64,000 nucleotides of DNA from Aurantimonas sp. HBX-1 (GCF_021391535.1 NZ_CP090066.1:3981501-4045500), one strand, 5' to 3'. Numbered from the stretch's first letter, positions 1 to 8,642 are shown. A program made the numbers and translations. Notes: generated by a model from the letters alone, not told the origin.

Positions 1-382
1 GCTGGAAGTACGGAAGCACGTCGGCGAAGCCCCAGCCGGCCGCGCCGCTGTCGGCCCAATGGTCGAAGTCCTTGGCGTGGCCGCGCACATAGACCATGCC
101 GTTGATCGAGGACGAGCCGCCGATCACCCGGCCGCGCGGCGTCGCCAGCCGGCGGCCGCCGAGCGCCGGCTCCGGTTCGGCGCGGTAGCCCCAGTCGTAG
201 CGGCGCATGTTCATCGGGAAGGACAGCGCGCCGGGCATCTGGATGAACGGCCCGGCGTCGGTGCCGCCCGCCTCGATCACCACGACGTCGTAGCGGCCGG
301 ATTCCGACAGGCGATAGGCGAGCGCCGAACCCGCCGAGCCGGATCCCACGACAACGTAGTCGGCTTCGTCGACGACCTTCAT
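1..382 (-). CDS. betA: GMC-family FAD oxidoreductase, choline dehydrogenase-like (partial, N-terminal 127 aa)
   Basis: Reads leftwards out of the window, so only the N-terminus is present. It starts MKVVDEADYVVVGSGSAGS, the GxGxxG dinucleotide-binding fold of FAD enzymes, followed by the GMC signature region (GRVIGGSSSINGMVYVRG). GMC choline dehydrogenases oxidise choline to betaine aldehyde at the inner face of the membrane. The ATG overlaps the stop of the upstream TetR gene by 4 bp (ATGA), so the two are co-translated. The BetI-like neighbour favours choline dehydrogenase over other GMC alcohol oxidases, but the substrate cannot be proved from this fragment. Confidence 0.85.
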   Translation of the reverse strand, partial: MKVVDEADYVVVGSGSAGSALAYRLSESGRYDVVVIEAGGTDAGPFIQMPGALSFPMNMRRYDWGYRAEPEPALGGRRLATPRGRVIGGSSSINGMVYVRGHAKDFDHWADSGAAGWGFADVLPYFQ

Positions 383-981
383 TTCACCCCCATTTCGGCT
401 TCGATGTAACGTTCGACCATGGCGATGGCCGTGGCCCCGTCTGGGGCGGTGAGCGGCGTCAGCGCCTGGCGCAGCCAGACGCCGTCGATCATCGCGCCGG
501 CCGCGGCGGCGACGCCGTGCGCCCGCGGCATGCCGAGCAGCGGCGCCAGCGCCGAAACGAGATTGGTTTCCAGCCGCCGGAAATACAGCCGCAGCAGGCG
601 GGCGGCCTCGGCCGAGCGGCGGGCGTAGAGATAGAACACCAGCCAGGCGGCGATCGCCTCGCTGACGAACTGGCTCGGGTCGAACGACGCCTCGATGATC
701 GCCGAGACCCGCTGGCGCGGGCTCTCCGCCTGCCGCAGCCGGCTGGTAACCCCGGCGCGGAAGCCCTGCAGCAGATGCCGCATCGCGGCGATCAGCAGGT
801 CGTCCTTGGTGCCGAAATAATGATGGACGAGGGCGGGCGAGACGCCGGCGCGTGCCGCGATGTCGGCGACGGTGACCTCGAGCGAGCCGGCGGCCTCGAT
901 GGCGCCGATCGTCGCAACGATCATTGCCTCGCGCCGCGCGGCATCGCCGCGGCCGTTTCGGGAAATGGAAACATGGGACAT
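379..981 (-). CDS. betI: TetR-family repressor, BetI-like
   Basis: 200 aa, the usual BetI length. The N-terminal helix-turn-helix is near residues 30-55 (VADIAARAGVSPALVHHYFG, then TKDDLL). The C-terminal ligand domain has BetI-like features (SFDPSQFVSEAIAAWLVFYL and a conserved MIDGVWLRQAL stretch). BetI represses choline-to-betaine genes and is released by choline. It is the first gene of a betI-betA operon with a 4-bp overlap, and a palindrome sits 20 bp upstream of its start. The start is the ATG closest to that operator; no other in-frame start gives a better family length. Confidence 0.85.
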   Translation of the reverse strand: MSHVSISRNGRGDAARREAMIVATIGAIEAAGSLEVTVADIAARAGVSPALVHHYFGTKDDLLIAAMRHLLQGFRAGVTSRLRQAESPRQRVSAIIEASFDPSQFVSEAIAAWLVFYLYARRSAEAARLLRLYFRRLETNLVSALAPLLGMPRAHGVAAAAGAMIDGVWLRQALTPLTAPDGATAIAMVERYIEAEMGVK

Positions 982-1000
982 GGACGCAAGATATGGTTGT

Positions 1001-1018
1001 TGATTGATCAGTCAATCA
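1001..1018. promoter_or_regulatory. Candidate BetI operator
   Basis: Inverted repeat TGATTGA-N4-TCAATCA, just upstream of betI in an AT-rich island within GC-rich DNA. This matches the general form of BetI-type operators (TGATTGA-like arms that also resemble other TetR sites). It lies between the divergent betI and 5'-nucleotidase genes, so it could influence both. The assignment rests on position and symmetry. Confidence 0.6.
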
Positions 1019-1142
1019 GCATTGCGACGGAAACGCGATGGCTGCGCTGCAGTGCCGCATCGCCCCTGTTCAAGCGCCTCGCGCCCCGCCTATGATCGAT
1101 GCGCCAGGGCGCACCACGCGCCGATCCACGGAAGGATGTGAC

Positions 1143-2744
1143 ATGCGGCTTCTTCTCAGCACCGCCGCCGCCCTCGCGATCGTCGCGGCGGCCGGCAGCA
1201 TCGCGCGCGCCGAGTATCGACTGACGATCCTGCACACCAACGACTTCCACAGCCGGATCGAGCCGATCAACAAGTACGATTCCACCTGCACGGCGGAGGA
1301 AGCGACTGCGGACGAATGTTTCGGCGGCTCGGCCCGGCTGCTGAGCGCCATCCGGGCGGCGCGGGAATCGGCCACCAACCCGATCCTCGTCGATGGCGGC
1401 GACCAATTCCAGGGCTCGCTCTTCTACAACCAGTACAAGGGCAAGGCCGCGGCGGAGATGATGAACGCCATCGGCTACGACGCGATGACCGTCGGCAACC
1501 ACGAATTCGACGACGGGCCGGCGGTGCTGAAGGCCTTCATCGAGGCGGTGGACTTCCCGATCCTCCTCGCCAATGCCGATGTCAGCAAGGAGCCCGAGCT
1601 CGCCGAGACGCTGAAGCCGTCGACGGTGATCGAGAAGGGGGGCGAGAAGATCGGCCTCGTCGGCGTCACGCCCGTCGACACGGCAGAGCTGTCGAGCCCC
1701 GGTCCCAATATCACGTTCGAGGAGCCGATCGCCGCGCTCACCGAGGCGGTGAAGGCACTGACCGACCAGGGCGTCGACAAGATCGTCGTCCTCAGCCATT
1801 CCGGCTACGAGGCGGACCAGCGCATCGCCGCCGCCGTCCCGGGCATCGACGTCATCGTCGGCGGCCATTCCCACACGCTGCTCGCCAACAACGACGACAA
1901 GGCCGCCGGGCCCTACCCGACCATGGTCAAGGGCCCCGACGGCCATGACGTGCCGATCGTCCAGGCCTATGCCTACGGCAAGTATCTCGGCGAGCTCGTC
2001 GTGACCTTCGACGATGCCGGGGTGGTGACCGAAGCGAGCGGCACGCCGCTGATCATGAACGGCACGATCCCCGAGGACTCCGCCCTCGCCGCCCGCATCG
2101 ACGAATTGGCGAAGCCGCTGGAGGCGATCCGCACCAAGGTGGTGGCCCAAACCCAGGCGCCGCTCGACGGCTCGCGCGAGGTCTGCCGCGTGGAGGAATG
2201 CAGCATGGGCAATCTCGTCGCCGACGCCATGCTCGACCGGGTGCGCGACCAGGGGGCCAGCCTCGCCATCACCAATGGCGGCGGCCTGCGCGCCTCGATC
2301 GACCAGGGCGAGGTGACGATGGGCGAGGTGCTGACGGTGCTGCCGTTCCAGAACACGCTGTCGACGTTCAAGCTGACCGGCGCCGACATCAAGGCGGCGC
2401 TGGAGAACGGCGTCTCGCAGGTCGAGGAAGGCGGCGGGCGCTTCCCGCAGGTGTCCGGCCTGAAATTCACCTGGTCGAAGAGCGCCGCGCCGGGCGGCCG
2501 CATCGAATCGGTCGAGGTGAAGGAGGGCGATGGCTTCGTGCCGCTCGACCCGGCCAAGACCTATCTCGTCGTCTCCAACAACTTCCTGCGCGGCGGCGGC
2601 GACGGCTACAGCGTCTTCGCCGAGAAGGGCCAGGAGGCCTACGACTACGGCCCGGCGCTGGAGGATGTGGTGGCCGCCTATCTCGGTCGCGACACCGCAC
2701 CCTACGTGCCCTATACCGACGGGCGCATCACGGCGGCCGAGTAG
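1143..2744 (+). CDS. Bifunctional metallophosphatase / 5'-nucleotidase, periplasmic
   Basis: 533 aa with a cleavable signal peptide (MRLLLSTAAALAIVAAAGS, ending in ARA). The N-terminal calcineurin-type metallophosphatase domain shows all metal-binding blocks in order: HTNDFHSR, DGGDQFQGS, GNHEFDDG, SHSGYEAD and GGHSH. The C-terminal 5'-nucleotidase domain has NGGGLRASI and the substrate-stacking NNFLRGGGDGY segment. These enzymes hydrolyse extracellular nucleotides to nucleoside plus phosphate. The ATG at 1143 was chosen over an upstream in-frame ATG because it gives the signal peptide and has a GGAAGGA ribosome site a few bases before it. Confidence 0.93.
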   Translation: MRLLLSTAAALAIVAAAGSIARAEYRLTILHTNDFHSRIEPINKYDSTCTAEEATADECFGGSARLLSAIRAARESATNPILVDGGDQFQGSLFYNQYKGKAAAEMMNAIGYDAMTVGNHEFDDGPAVLKAFIEAVDFPILLANADVSKEPELAETLKPSTVIEKGGEKIGLVGVTPVDTAELSSPGPNITFEEPIAALTEAVKALTDQGVDKIVVLSHSGYEADQRIAAAVPGIDVIVGGHSHTLLANNDDKAAGPYPTMVKGPDGHDVPIVQAYAYGKYLGELVVTFDDAGVVTEASGTPLIMNGTIPEDSALAARIDELAKPLEAIRTKVVAQTQAPLDGSREVCRVEECSMGNLVADAMLDRVRDQGASLAITNGGGLRASIDQGEVTMGEVLTVLPFQNTLSTFKLTGADIKAALENGVSQVEEGGGRFPQVSGLKFTWSKSAAPGGRIESVEVKEGDGFVPLDPAKTYLVVSNNFLRGGGDGYSVFAEKGQEAYDYGPALEDVVAAYLGRDTAPYVPYTDGRITAAE

Positions 2745-2831
2745 GCCGGAGGCAGCCGGACCCGGCCGGGAAGGCCTGTCCCGGCCCGGGGACCGCTTAT
2801 CCGTCGCCGGGCACACCGCCAAGGGGGGATC

Positions 2832-3407
2832 ATGGACGTTGCAGGAAACCGCATCGGCTGGCGCCCGGCGCTCGCCGCGGTGCTGATCGTCGCCGTCACG
2901 GCGGCGATCCTGTTGTGGATGGGCCGCATCCCGATCTGCGGCTGCGGCACCGTCAAGCTGTGGCACGGCACGGTGGTCAGCTCGGAGAACTCCCAGCATC
3001 TGTCGGACTGGTACTCCCCCTCCCACGTCATCCACGGCTTCCTGTTCTATTTCGCCACCTGGCTGCTGCTGCCGCGCCTGTCGCTCGGCGGGCGGCTGAT
3101 CCCGGCGCTGCTCGTCGAATGCGCCTGGGAGATCGCCGAGAACACCGACGCGGTGATCCAGCGCTACCGCGAGGCGACCATCGCCCTCGACTATTTCGGC
3201 GACAGCGTCGTCAATTCCGTCGCCGACATCGGCTTCATGGTGCTCGGCTTCTGGCTCGCCAGCCGGCTGCCGGTCTGGCTGACCGTCGCGATCGCGGTGT
3301 TCTTCGAGCTGTTCACGCTCTGGTGGATCCGGGACAATCTCACCCTCAACGTGCTGATGCTGGTCTGGCCGGTGGATGCCATACGGACCTGGCAGGGCGG
3401 CCTGTAA
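2832..3407 (+). CDS. UPF0314 / DUF2585 membrane protein
   Basis: 191 aa, matching the DUF2585 (UPF0314) family typical of Hyphomicrobiales. The hallmark is GRIPICGCGTVKLWHG followed by the SSENSQHLSDWYSPSHVIHG block. About four to five hydrophobic segments are visible (residues about 12-32, 62-80, 125-145 and 148-165). The function of the family is unknown. A strong AGGGGGA ribosome site precedes the ATG. It stands 87 bp after the 5'-nucleotidase in the same direction, separated by GC-rich dyads, so co-transcription is uncertain. It is a useful taxonomic marker. Confidence 0.9.
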   Translation: MDVAGNRIGWRPALAAVLIVAVTAAILLWMGRIPICGCGTVKLWHGTVVSSENSQHLSDWYSPSHVIHGFLFYFATWLLLPRLSLGGRLIPALLVECAWEIAENTDAVIQRYREATIALDYFGDSVVNSVADIGFMVLGFWLASRLPVWLTVAIAVFFELFTLWWIRDNLTLNVLMLVWPVDAIRTWQGGL

Positions 3408-3457
3408 CGTCGTGGCCGGGCCGCCCCAGCAGGCCGACGTTGACCGCCGCGTTCTAT

Positions 3458-3469
3458 GTTGATATCAAC
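3458..3469. promoter_or_regulatory. Perfect palindrome upstream of GST gene
   Basis: GTTGATATCAAC, a perfect 12-bp palindrome 36 bp before the GST start, in the only AT-rich patch of this intergenic stretch. Its size and position suit a dimeric MarR-, ArsR- or HxlR-type repressor overlapping the promoter. No such regulator gene is adjacent. Confidence 0.45.
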
Positions 3470-3504
3470 CTAACTGTCGTGTCGTCGCCATCCGGGAGGA
3501 AGCC

Positions 3505-4182
3505 ATGCCCGTCAGTTCGCAAGCCGCCATCGAGATCAGCGCGTTCCGCTGGGTGCCGCCCTTCGCGCAGGGGCTGGTGCGGGATCTGCGCGTGCGCTGG
3601 GCGCTGGAGGAAGCCGGGCTCCCCTACCGCGAACGCCTGCTCGACGCGACGACCGAGCGTCCGGCGGACTATTTCCAGGAACAGCCCTTCGGCCAGGTGC
3701 CGGTCCTCCGCGACGCCGACATCCGGCTTTTCGAGAGCGGCGCCATCGTCCTGCACATCGCCGAGGGCACGCCGGCGCTGATGCCGGGCGATCCGGCCGG
3801 CCGGGCGCGCACCACCGCCTGGGTGTTCGCCGCGCTCAACAGCATCGAGCCGATGATCACCGAGCTCGCCACGATCGACCTGTTCTACCCCGCCGCCGAG
3901 TGGGCCCGCCTCCGCCGCCCGGAGGTGGAGACGAAGGTGCGCACGCGGCTCGGCCGGCTGGCGGAGCGGCTCGCCGCCCGGGAGTATCTCGAGGACCGGT
4001 TCACCGCCGGCGACCTGATGATGACGACGGTGCTGCGCAATCTGCGGCACACCGACCTCGTCGCCGCCGATCCCGTCCTCGCGCCCTATCAGGCACGCTG
4101 CGAGGCGCGCCCCGCCTTCCAGCGAGCGCTGGATGCGCAGCTGGCGAACTTCCGGCAGGCCGAACCCGTCGCGATGGCCTAG
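3505..4182 (+). CDS. Glutathione S-transferase family protein
   Basis: 225 aa. The N-terminal thioredoxin-like domain (residues about 8-85) has the cis-Pro context FGQVPVLRD and the glutathione-binding ESGAIVLHIAE motif. The C-terminal helical domain (about 95-220) is typical of GSTs. GSTs conjugate glutathione to electrophiles or act as thiol isomerases in the cytosol; the substrate cannot be predicted. It is monocistronic, with GGGAGGAAGCC before the ATG and a palindrome in the promoter region, suggesting induction through a small repressor. Confidence 0.88.
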   Translation: MPVSSQAAIEISAFRWVPPFAQGLVRDLRVRWALEEAGLPYRERLLDATTERPADYFQEQPFGQVPVLRDADIRLFESGAIVLHIAEGTPALMPGDPAGRARTTAWVFAALNSIEPMITELATIDLFYPAAEWARLRRPEVETKVRTRLGRLAERLAAREYLEDRFTAGDLMMTTVLRNLRHTDLVAADPVLAPYQARCEARPAFQRALDAQLANFRQAEPVAMA

Positions 4183-4258
4183 CCCGCGGAACCTCGACGG
4201 CGGCGCGACCGCACCGGAATAACCCGGCCTTAGGACTTTTCCTGCTACGGTCGGCGCC

Positions 4259-4900
4259 ATGGCCCCAAATCCGCGGTCGCCCCGGCGCCAGGTATCCCGC
4301 CGTCCCAGCAACTGGAATTCACGGCCGCCCCGCCGGCCCGCCGGCGGCCGGCCGAAGCGGCGGCGCCGATCGCCGTTCTTGCCGCTGATCCTGCTGGCCG
4401 GCATTCTCGCCCTCGCCTCGCCGTTTGCCGCGGATCGGCTCGCCGGCCTCGTCGATCCCGTCCGCCAGGAAATGCCGCGGATCATTGCCGGTGGGCGCGT
4501 GGTGACGCCGCGCGTCGTCACCGTCACGCCCTCGAATCGCCCCCTGCCGTCACGCACGATGCCGAACTGCGGCCTCGACGCGCGGGCGGTCCGCGGCGTC
4601 ACCTGCCTGGTCGACGGCGACACCGGCTGGGAAAACGGCGAGAAATGGCGGGTCGCCGGGATCGACACGCCCGAACTCAGCAAGCCGGAATGCGCCTCGG
4701 AACGCCGGTGGGCGGTGGCGGCGCGCGACCGGATGCGCACGCTGATGAGCGGCGGTTATTCGCTGTCGGGCCGCGATATCGACCGCTACGGGCGCCGGCT
4801 GGTCACCGTGACGCTGTCGGACGGGCGCGACGCCGGCGAGGTGCTGGTCGCCGAGGGCCTGTCGCAGCGCTGGCCGAACCGCGGCAACCCCTGGTGCTGA
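4259..4900 (+). CDS. Thermonuclease-fold (SNase-like) membrane-anchored or secreted protein
   Basis: 213 aa. A basic Arg/Pro-rich N-terminus (about 38 residues) precedes a hydrophobic segment (PLILLAGILALASPFA) that is either a signal or an anchor. The C-terminal half carries the staphylococcal-nuclease core: VDGDTGW, VAGIDTPELSK and DRYGRRLVTV, then GEVLVAEGLS. Members are Ca-dependent nucleases, but many proteobacterial homologues are uncharacterised. Cysteines near residues 101, 142 and 213 could form disulfides, fitting the periplasm. It is monocistronic between a GST gene and rsgA. Confidence 0.8.
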   Translation: MAPNPRSPRRQVSRRPSNWNSRPPRRPAGGRPKRRRRSPFLPLILLAGILALASPFAADRLAGLVDPVRQEMPRIIAGGRVVTPRVVTVTPSNRPLPSRTMPNCGLDARAVRGVTCLVDGDTGWENGEKWRVAGIDTPELSKPECASERRWAVAARDRMRTLMSGGYSLSGRDIDRYGRRLVTVTLSDGRDAGEVLVAEGLSQRWPNRGNPWC

Positions 4901-5024
4901 CGGGTCCGGGCGGCCGGGCGACGGCCGCCGGCGGCTTGCCAGATCGCGCGGCGCCGCCCTATAGAAGGGCCCGGCCGCGCCACCAGGCGGCGCACCCGGC
5001 ATCGGAGCAGGAAACCACCGCCGC

Positions 5025-6086
5025 GTGTCCGAATCCCACCTGCCGAATGCTTCGCCCCCATCGCCCGCCGTCGGCGCGACGTCCGACTTCCTCGCCGGGC
5101 TCGGCTGGAACGACTTCTTCGCCGAACAGCTGACGGAGGACGAGGCGGGCCTGCTGCGCGCCCGCATATCCGCCGTCCATCGCACCCGCCTCACCGCCGT
5201 CACCGAGACCGGGCAGATCCGCCTGGCGCTGCCGCCGCATGCCAGCACCGCCGGCTTCGCGGTCGGCGACTGGGTGCTCGCCGACCCGCAGACCCACGTG
5301 CTGCACCGGCGGCTGGAGCGCCGCACGCTGATCTCCCGGCGCCTCGAAGGCAGCCGCATGCCGCAGCTGACCGGCGCCAATGTCGACACGCTGTTCATCG
5401 TCACCTCGTGCAACGCCGACTTCAACCCGGCCCGGCTGGAGCGCTATTTGGCGCTGGCCAACGAGGCCGGGACCGAGCCGGTGATCGTCCTCACCAAGGC
5501 CGACACGGTCGAGGACGCGGCGGATTTCGTGCGCCAGGCCGCGGCGCTGCAGCGCGGGCTCCCGGTCGTCACCCTCAACGCCCGCAGCCCGGAAGCGGCG
5601 ACTGTGCTGTCCCCCTGGTGCGGTCCGGGCCGGACCGTGGCGCTGATCGGCTCCTCCGGCGTCGGCAAGTCGACGCTGCTGAACACGCTGGCCGGGCCCG
5701 GGCAGGAGCGCCCGCAGGAGACCGGCGCGATCCGCGAGCACGACGCCAAGGGCCGCCACACCACGACCTCGCGCTCGCTGCATGCCATTGCGGCGGGCGG
5801 CTGGGTGATCGACTCGCCCGGCATGCGCACCCTGCATGTCAGCGACTCCGAGGGCGGCATCGACACCCTGTTCGCCGAGATCATCGAGCTCGCGCCGCAA
5901 TGCCGGTTCCGCGACTGCACGCATCAGCACGAGCCGGGCTGCGCGGTGCTGGCGGCGGTCGAGGCCGGCACGCTCGATCCCGAACGCCTGGCGCGATGGC
6001 GCAAGCTTCGGGACGAGAACCGCGACAACACGCCGATCGCGGGTCATCGCGGCGCCAGCCCGGCGGGCCGCGGCCGCAAGCGCTGA
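5025..6086 (+). CDS. rsgA: Ribosome small-subunit-dependent GTPase A
   Basis: 353 aa, GTG start. The circularly permuted GTPase order is clear: OB-fold (about 40-100), G4 LTKAD (156-160), P-loop GSSGVGKST (209-217), then G3 DSPG (263-266). The C-terminal zinc motif is C293, C298, H300 and C306. RsgA checks and matures the 30S subunit decoding site and has ribosome-stimulated GTP hydrolysis. A hydrophobic residue is absent at the usual catalytic His, as in the permuted HAS-GTPase class. It is convergent with the ROK regulator gene, 25 bp apart. Confidence 0.95.
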   Translation: MSESHLPNASPPSPAVGATSDFLAGLGWNDFFAEQLTEDEAGLLRARISAVHRTRLTAVTETGQIRLALPPHASTAGFAVGDWVLADPQTHVLHRRLERRTLISRRLEGSRMPQLTGANVDTLFIVTSCNADFNPARLERYLALANEAGTEPVIVLTKADTVEDAADFVRQAAALQRGLPVVTLNARSPEAATVLSPWCGPGRTVALIGSSGVGKSTLLNTLAGPGQERPQETGAIREHDAKGRHTTTSRSLHAIAAGGWVIDSPGMRTLHVSDSEGGIDTLFAEIIELAPQCRFRDCTHQHEPGCAVLAAVEAGTLDPERLARWRKLRDENRDNTPIAGHRGASPAGRGRKR

Positions 6087-6111
6087 AGCGCGGCTTGCTA
6101 CAGGCGGCGGG

Positions 6112-7341
6112 TCAGGTCCCGCCATCGGCATAGAGCACGCGGTGGTCGAGCAGGAAGCGCGCGAACAGCGGCAGACTGGCCGCCCCGATCTCTCGCGCCG
6201 CCGCCCCGATCGTGCCTTCGCGGATCTCCAGCGGTGACAGGCCCTGGCGCTCGAGTGTCGCCATCTCGCGCGCCGTCGCTGCCACCAGGCGGGCACGGAT
6301 CGCCGGCGGGAAGCTGCCGTCGATGACCGCGCACTCGAAGTCGTAGACGGCGCTCGCCGAAACCAGCGCATGCGCCAGGGCCCGCGCCGCCGCGGCAAGC
6401 CAGCGTTCGAGCACCGGGCCGAGACCGTCCCAGGCCCCGACATCGCGCCAGATCGCCAGCGGATCGCCGCCCTCGGCGGCGATCATCTTCTCCAGCACGT
6501 GGATCGAGGCGACGCCGATCAGCTGGCAGACCCCGCCTTCCCCGTCCGGGACGGGCATCGAGCCGAGCGCCGCGGCGTTGCCGGTCCGGCCGGTGACGAG
6601 GTCGCCGTCGATGACGATGCCGCCGCCGACGAAGGCGCCGACGAAGAGGTAGACATAGTCAGCCGAGCGGGTGGCGCCGAAGACGTTCTCGGCGGCGCAG
6701 GCGGCGGTGGCGTCGTTGGCCATGTGCACCGACAGACCGGTGACCTTCGCCAGCTCGCCGACGATGTCGACGGTCCGCCACTCCTCCATCGCCGCGACCG
6801 GCCCCCCCACGGCATCGGGCCAGGACCAGAGGTCGAAGGGGATGGCGACGCCGAGCCCGGCGATTCGGCCGGCGAGCGCCGGGGCAAGGGTGGCGGCCAC
6901 CTCGGCTTCGGCGCGGCGCACGAAGGCCAGGATCTCGGCGAGACGCGGATAGGCGTAGGCGAGACGGCGGCGGGCGCGCACGACGCCGACGAAATCCATC
7001 AGCACCAGCTCGACGCTGCGCCGGCCGATCTTAAGCCCCAGCGAGAAGGCGCCGTCCGGATTGAGCCGCATGGGCACGGAGGGCTGGCCGACGCGGCCGC
7101 GGCGCGGCGTCTCGCGCAACACCAGCGCCTCGGCCTCGAGCACCCGCATGATCACCGAGGCGGTCTGCGGCGACAGGCCGGAGCGCCGCGCGATGTCGGC
7201 CCGGGCGATCTCGCCGTGGCGGCGGATCAGCGTCAGCACCGCCCGCTCGTTATGGGCGCGCAGACTGGCCTGGTTGGAGCCGCGCATCCGCCCGTCGCGT
7301 TCATTGCCCGGCGCCGGCGGCACCTGCTCGCTCTCCTGCAT
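6112..7341 (-). CDS. ROK-family transcriptional regulator of the adjacent sugar transporter
   Basis: 409 aa from the ATG with a GGGAGG ribosome site; an in-frame ATG at 7401 would add 20 residues. The N-terminal winged helix has IARADIARRSGLSPQTASV. The C-terminal sugar-kinase-like ROK domain has MANDATAACAAE and FVGGGIVIDGD. The ROK zinc motif (CxCGxxGCLE) is not present; only one cysteine remains (GGVCQLIGV). The phosphate-binding DxGGT loop is KIGRRS, so kinase activity is unlikely. It is divergent from a sugar ABC operon, with a dyad between them, so it probably represses that operon until the sugar binds. Confidence 0.87.
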   Translation of the reverse strand: MQESEQVPPAPGNERDGRMRGSNQASLRAHNERAVLTLIRRHGEIARADIARRSGLSPQTASVIMRVLEAEALVLRETPRRGRVGQPSVPMRLNPDGAFSLGLKIGRRSVELVLMDFVGVVRARRRLAYAYPRLAEILAFVRRAEAEVAATLAPALAGRIAGLGVAIPFDLWSWPDAVGGPVAAMEEWRTVDIVGELAKVTGLSVHMANDATAACAAENVFGATRSADYVYLFVGAFVGGGIVIDGDLVTGRTGNAAALGSMPVPDGEGGVCQLIGVASIHVLEKMIAAEGGDPLAIWRDVGAWDGLGPVLERWLAAAARALAHALVSASAVYDFECAVIDGSFPPAIRARLVAATAREMATLERQGLSPLEIREGTIGAAAREIGAASLPLFARFLLDHRVLYADGGT

Positions 7342-7428
7342 CGCCGCCCTCCCGCGTGCCGTTCGCCGATCCTCGCCCACCAGCCAGTGTCTGCCCGCCA
7401 TGACACGTTCTCACCCGCCTCGACGTAC

Positions 7429-7465
7429 GTCAATAAATAAATCCACATGATTTATGTTCATTGAC
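7429..7465. promoter_or_regulatory. Divergent promoter region with imperfect dyad, candidate ROK operator
   Basis: GTCAAT at 7429-7434 and its inverse ATTGAC at 7460-7465 bracket a second inner pair (AATAAAT and ATTTAT) in an AT-rich island. The dyad lies between the divergent ROK gene and the sugar-binding-protein gene. ROK regulators such as NagC and Mlc bind AT-rich dyads of this size. TTGAC at 7461-7465 could also be a -35 element for the + strand operon. Confidence 0.5.
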
Positions 7466-7579
7466 AAGCCGCTTTCGCTGGTGTTTCGTAGGGGCGATCG
7501 GGTCCGCGAGGAGGCGGCCCGGCCTCGCCGCCCGGGGAGGATACCGGCGGCGAGCCATCGACATTCGGGAGGATTGTCC

Positions 7580-8608
7580 GTGAGATTTCGCACGCTGTTT
7601 GCTTCGACCGCCATCGCCGCGGTCGCCACGATCGCTTCGCCGGCCCTCGCCCAGGACGGGCCGGTCCGCGCCTGCCTGATCACCAAGACCGACATCAATC
7701 CGTTCTTCGTCAAGATGAAGGAGGGCGCGACCGCCAAGGCCGCCGAGCTCGGCGTCGAGCTGTCGACCTATGCCGGCAAGATCGACGGCGACCACGAGAC
7801 CCAGGTGCAGGCGGTGGAGAGCTGCATCGCGGCCGGCGCCAAGGGCATCCTGATCACCGCCTCGGACACCAAGGCGATCACCGAAGTCACCCAGCAGGCT
7901 CGCGACAAGGGTCTCCTGGTGATCGCGCTCGACACCCCGCTGGAGCCGATCGACGCGGCCGACGCGACCTTCGCCACCGACAACTTCAAGGCCGGCGAGC
8001 TGATCGGCCAGTGGGCCAAGGGAACGCTCGGCGACGCGGCGGCGGACGCCAAGATCGCGCTGCTCGACCTGTCGCCGTCGGCGCCCTCGGTGGACGTGCT
8101 GCGCGACCAGGGCTTCCTGAAGGGCTTCGGCGTCGACATCAAGGACCCGAACCAGATCGGCGACGAGGAGGACCCGCGCATCGTCGGCCACGACGTCACC
8201 TCCGGCAACGAGGAGGGTGGCCGCACCGCGATGGAGAACCTTCTGCAGAAGGATCCGGACATCAACGTCGTCTACACGATCAACGAGCCGTCGGCGGCAG
8301 GCGCCTACGAGGCGCTGCGCTCCTTCGGCAAGGAGAAGGACGTGCTGATCGTCTCGGTCGACGGCGGCTGCCCGGGCGTCAAGAACGTCGAGGAAGGCGT
8401 CATTGGCGCGACTTCGCAGCAATATCCGCTCGACATGGCGGCCAAGGGCATCGAGGCGATCGCCGCCTTCGCCAAGGACGGCACCGTGCCGAAGCCGACC
8501 GAAGGGCTGGACTTCTTCGATACCGGCGTCAATCTGGTCACCGACAAGCCGGTGGACGGCGTTCCCTCGATCAGCGTCGAGGAAGGCACGGATCGCTGCT
8601 GGGGCTGA
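7580..8608 (+). CDS. frcB: Sugar ABC transporter, periplasmic binding protein (fructose/ribose type)
   Basis: 342 aa from a GTG with GGGAGGA in front. The signal peptide is MRFRTLFASTAIAAVATIAS, ending in ALAQ. The mature protein has the ribose/galactose-binding type I fold (NPFFVKMKEGA, then GILITASDTKA and VSVDGGCPG). It would capture a pentose or hexose for the permease and ATPase that follow. The order binding protein, permease, single-domain ATPase and the adjacent ROK gene resemble FrcBCA of rhizobia, so fructose (or ribose, mannose) is a reasonable guess. Divergent promoter with the ROK regulator. Confidence 0.88.
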   Translation: MRFRTLFASTAIAAVATIASPALAQDGPVRACLITKTDINPFFVKMKEGATAKAAELGVELSTYAGKIDGDHETQVQAVESCIAAGAKGILITASDTKAITEVTQQARDKGLLVIALDTPLEPIDAADATFATDNFKAGELIGQWAKGTLGDAAADAKIALLDLSPSAPSVDVLRDQGFLKGFGVDIKDPNQIGDEEDPRIVGHDVTSGNEEGGRTAMENLLQKDPDINVVYTINEPSAAGAYEALRSFGKEKDVLIVSVDGGCPGVKNVEEGVIGATSQQYPLDMAAKGIEAIAAFAKDGTVPKPTEGLDFFDTGVNLVTDKPVDGVPSISVEEGTDRCWG

Positions 8609-8620
8609 AGCTTCGCCTGG

Positions 8621-8642
8621 GCGGCCCCCGCCAGGGGGCCGC
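8621..8642 (+). terminator. Intercistronic hairpin after binding-protein gene
   Basis: Perfect 9-bp stem GCGGCCCCC/GGGGGCCGC with tetraloop GCCA, 12 bp after the binding-protein stop, followed by TTCTTCC. It is probably a partial terminator or RNA-stabilising stem that raises binding-protein level relative to the membrane parts. Confidence 0.6.

Noticed and set aside
1008..3035. A 675-codon open frame on the minus strand over the 5'-nucleotidase
   Set aside because: Low-complexity Arg/Gly/Asp translation without domains, antisense to a gene with full catalytic motifs; typical high-GC shadow.
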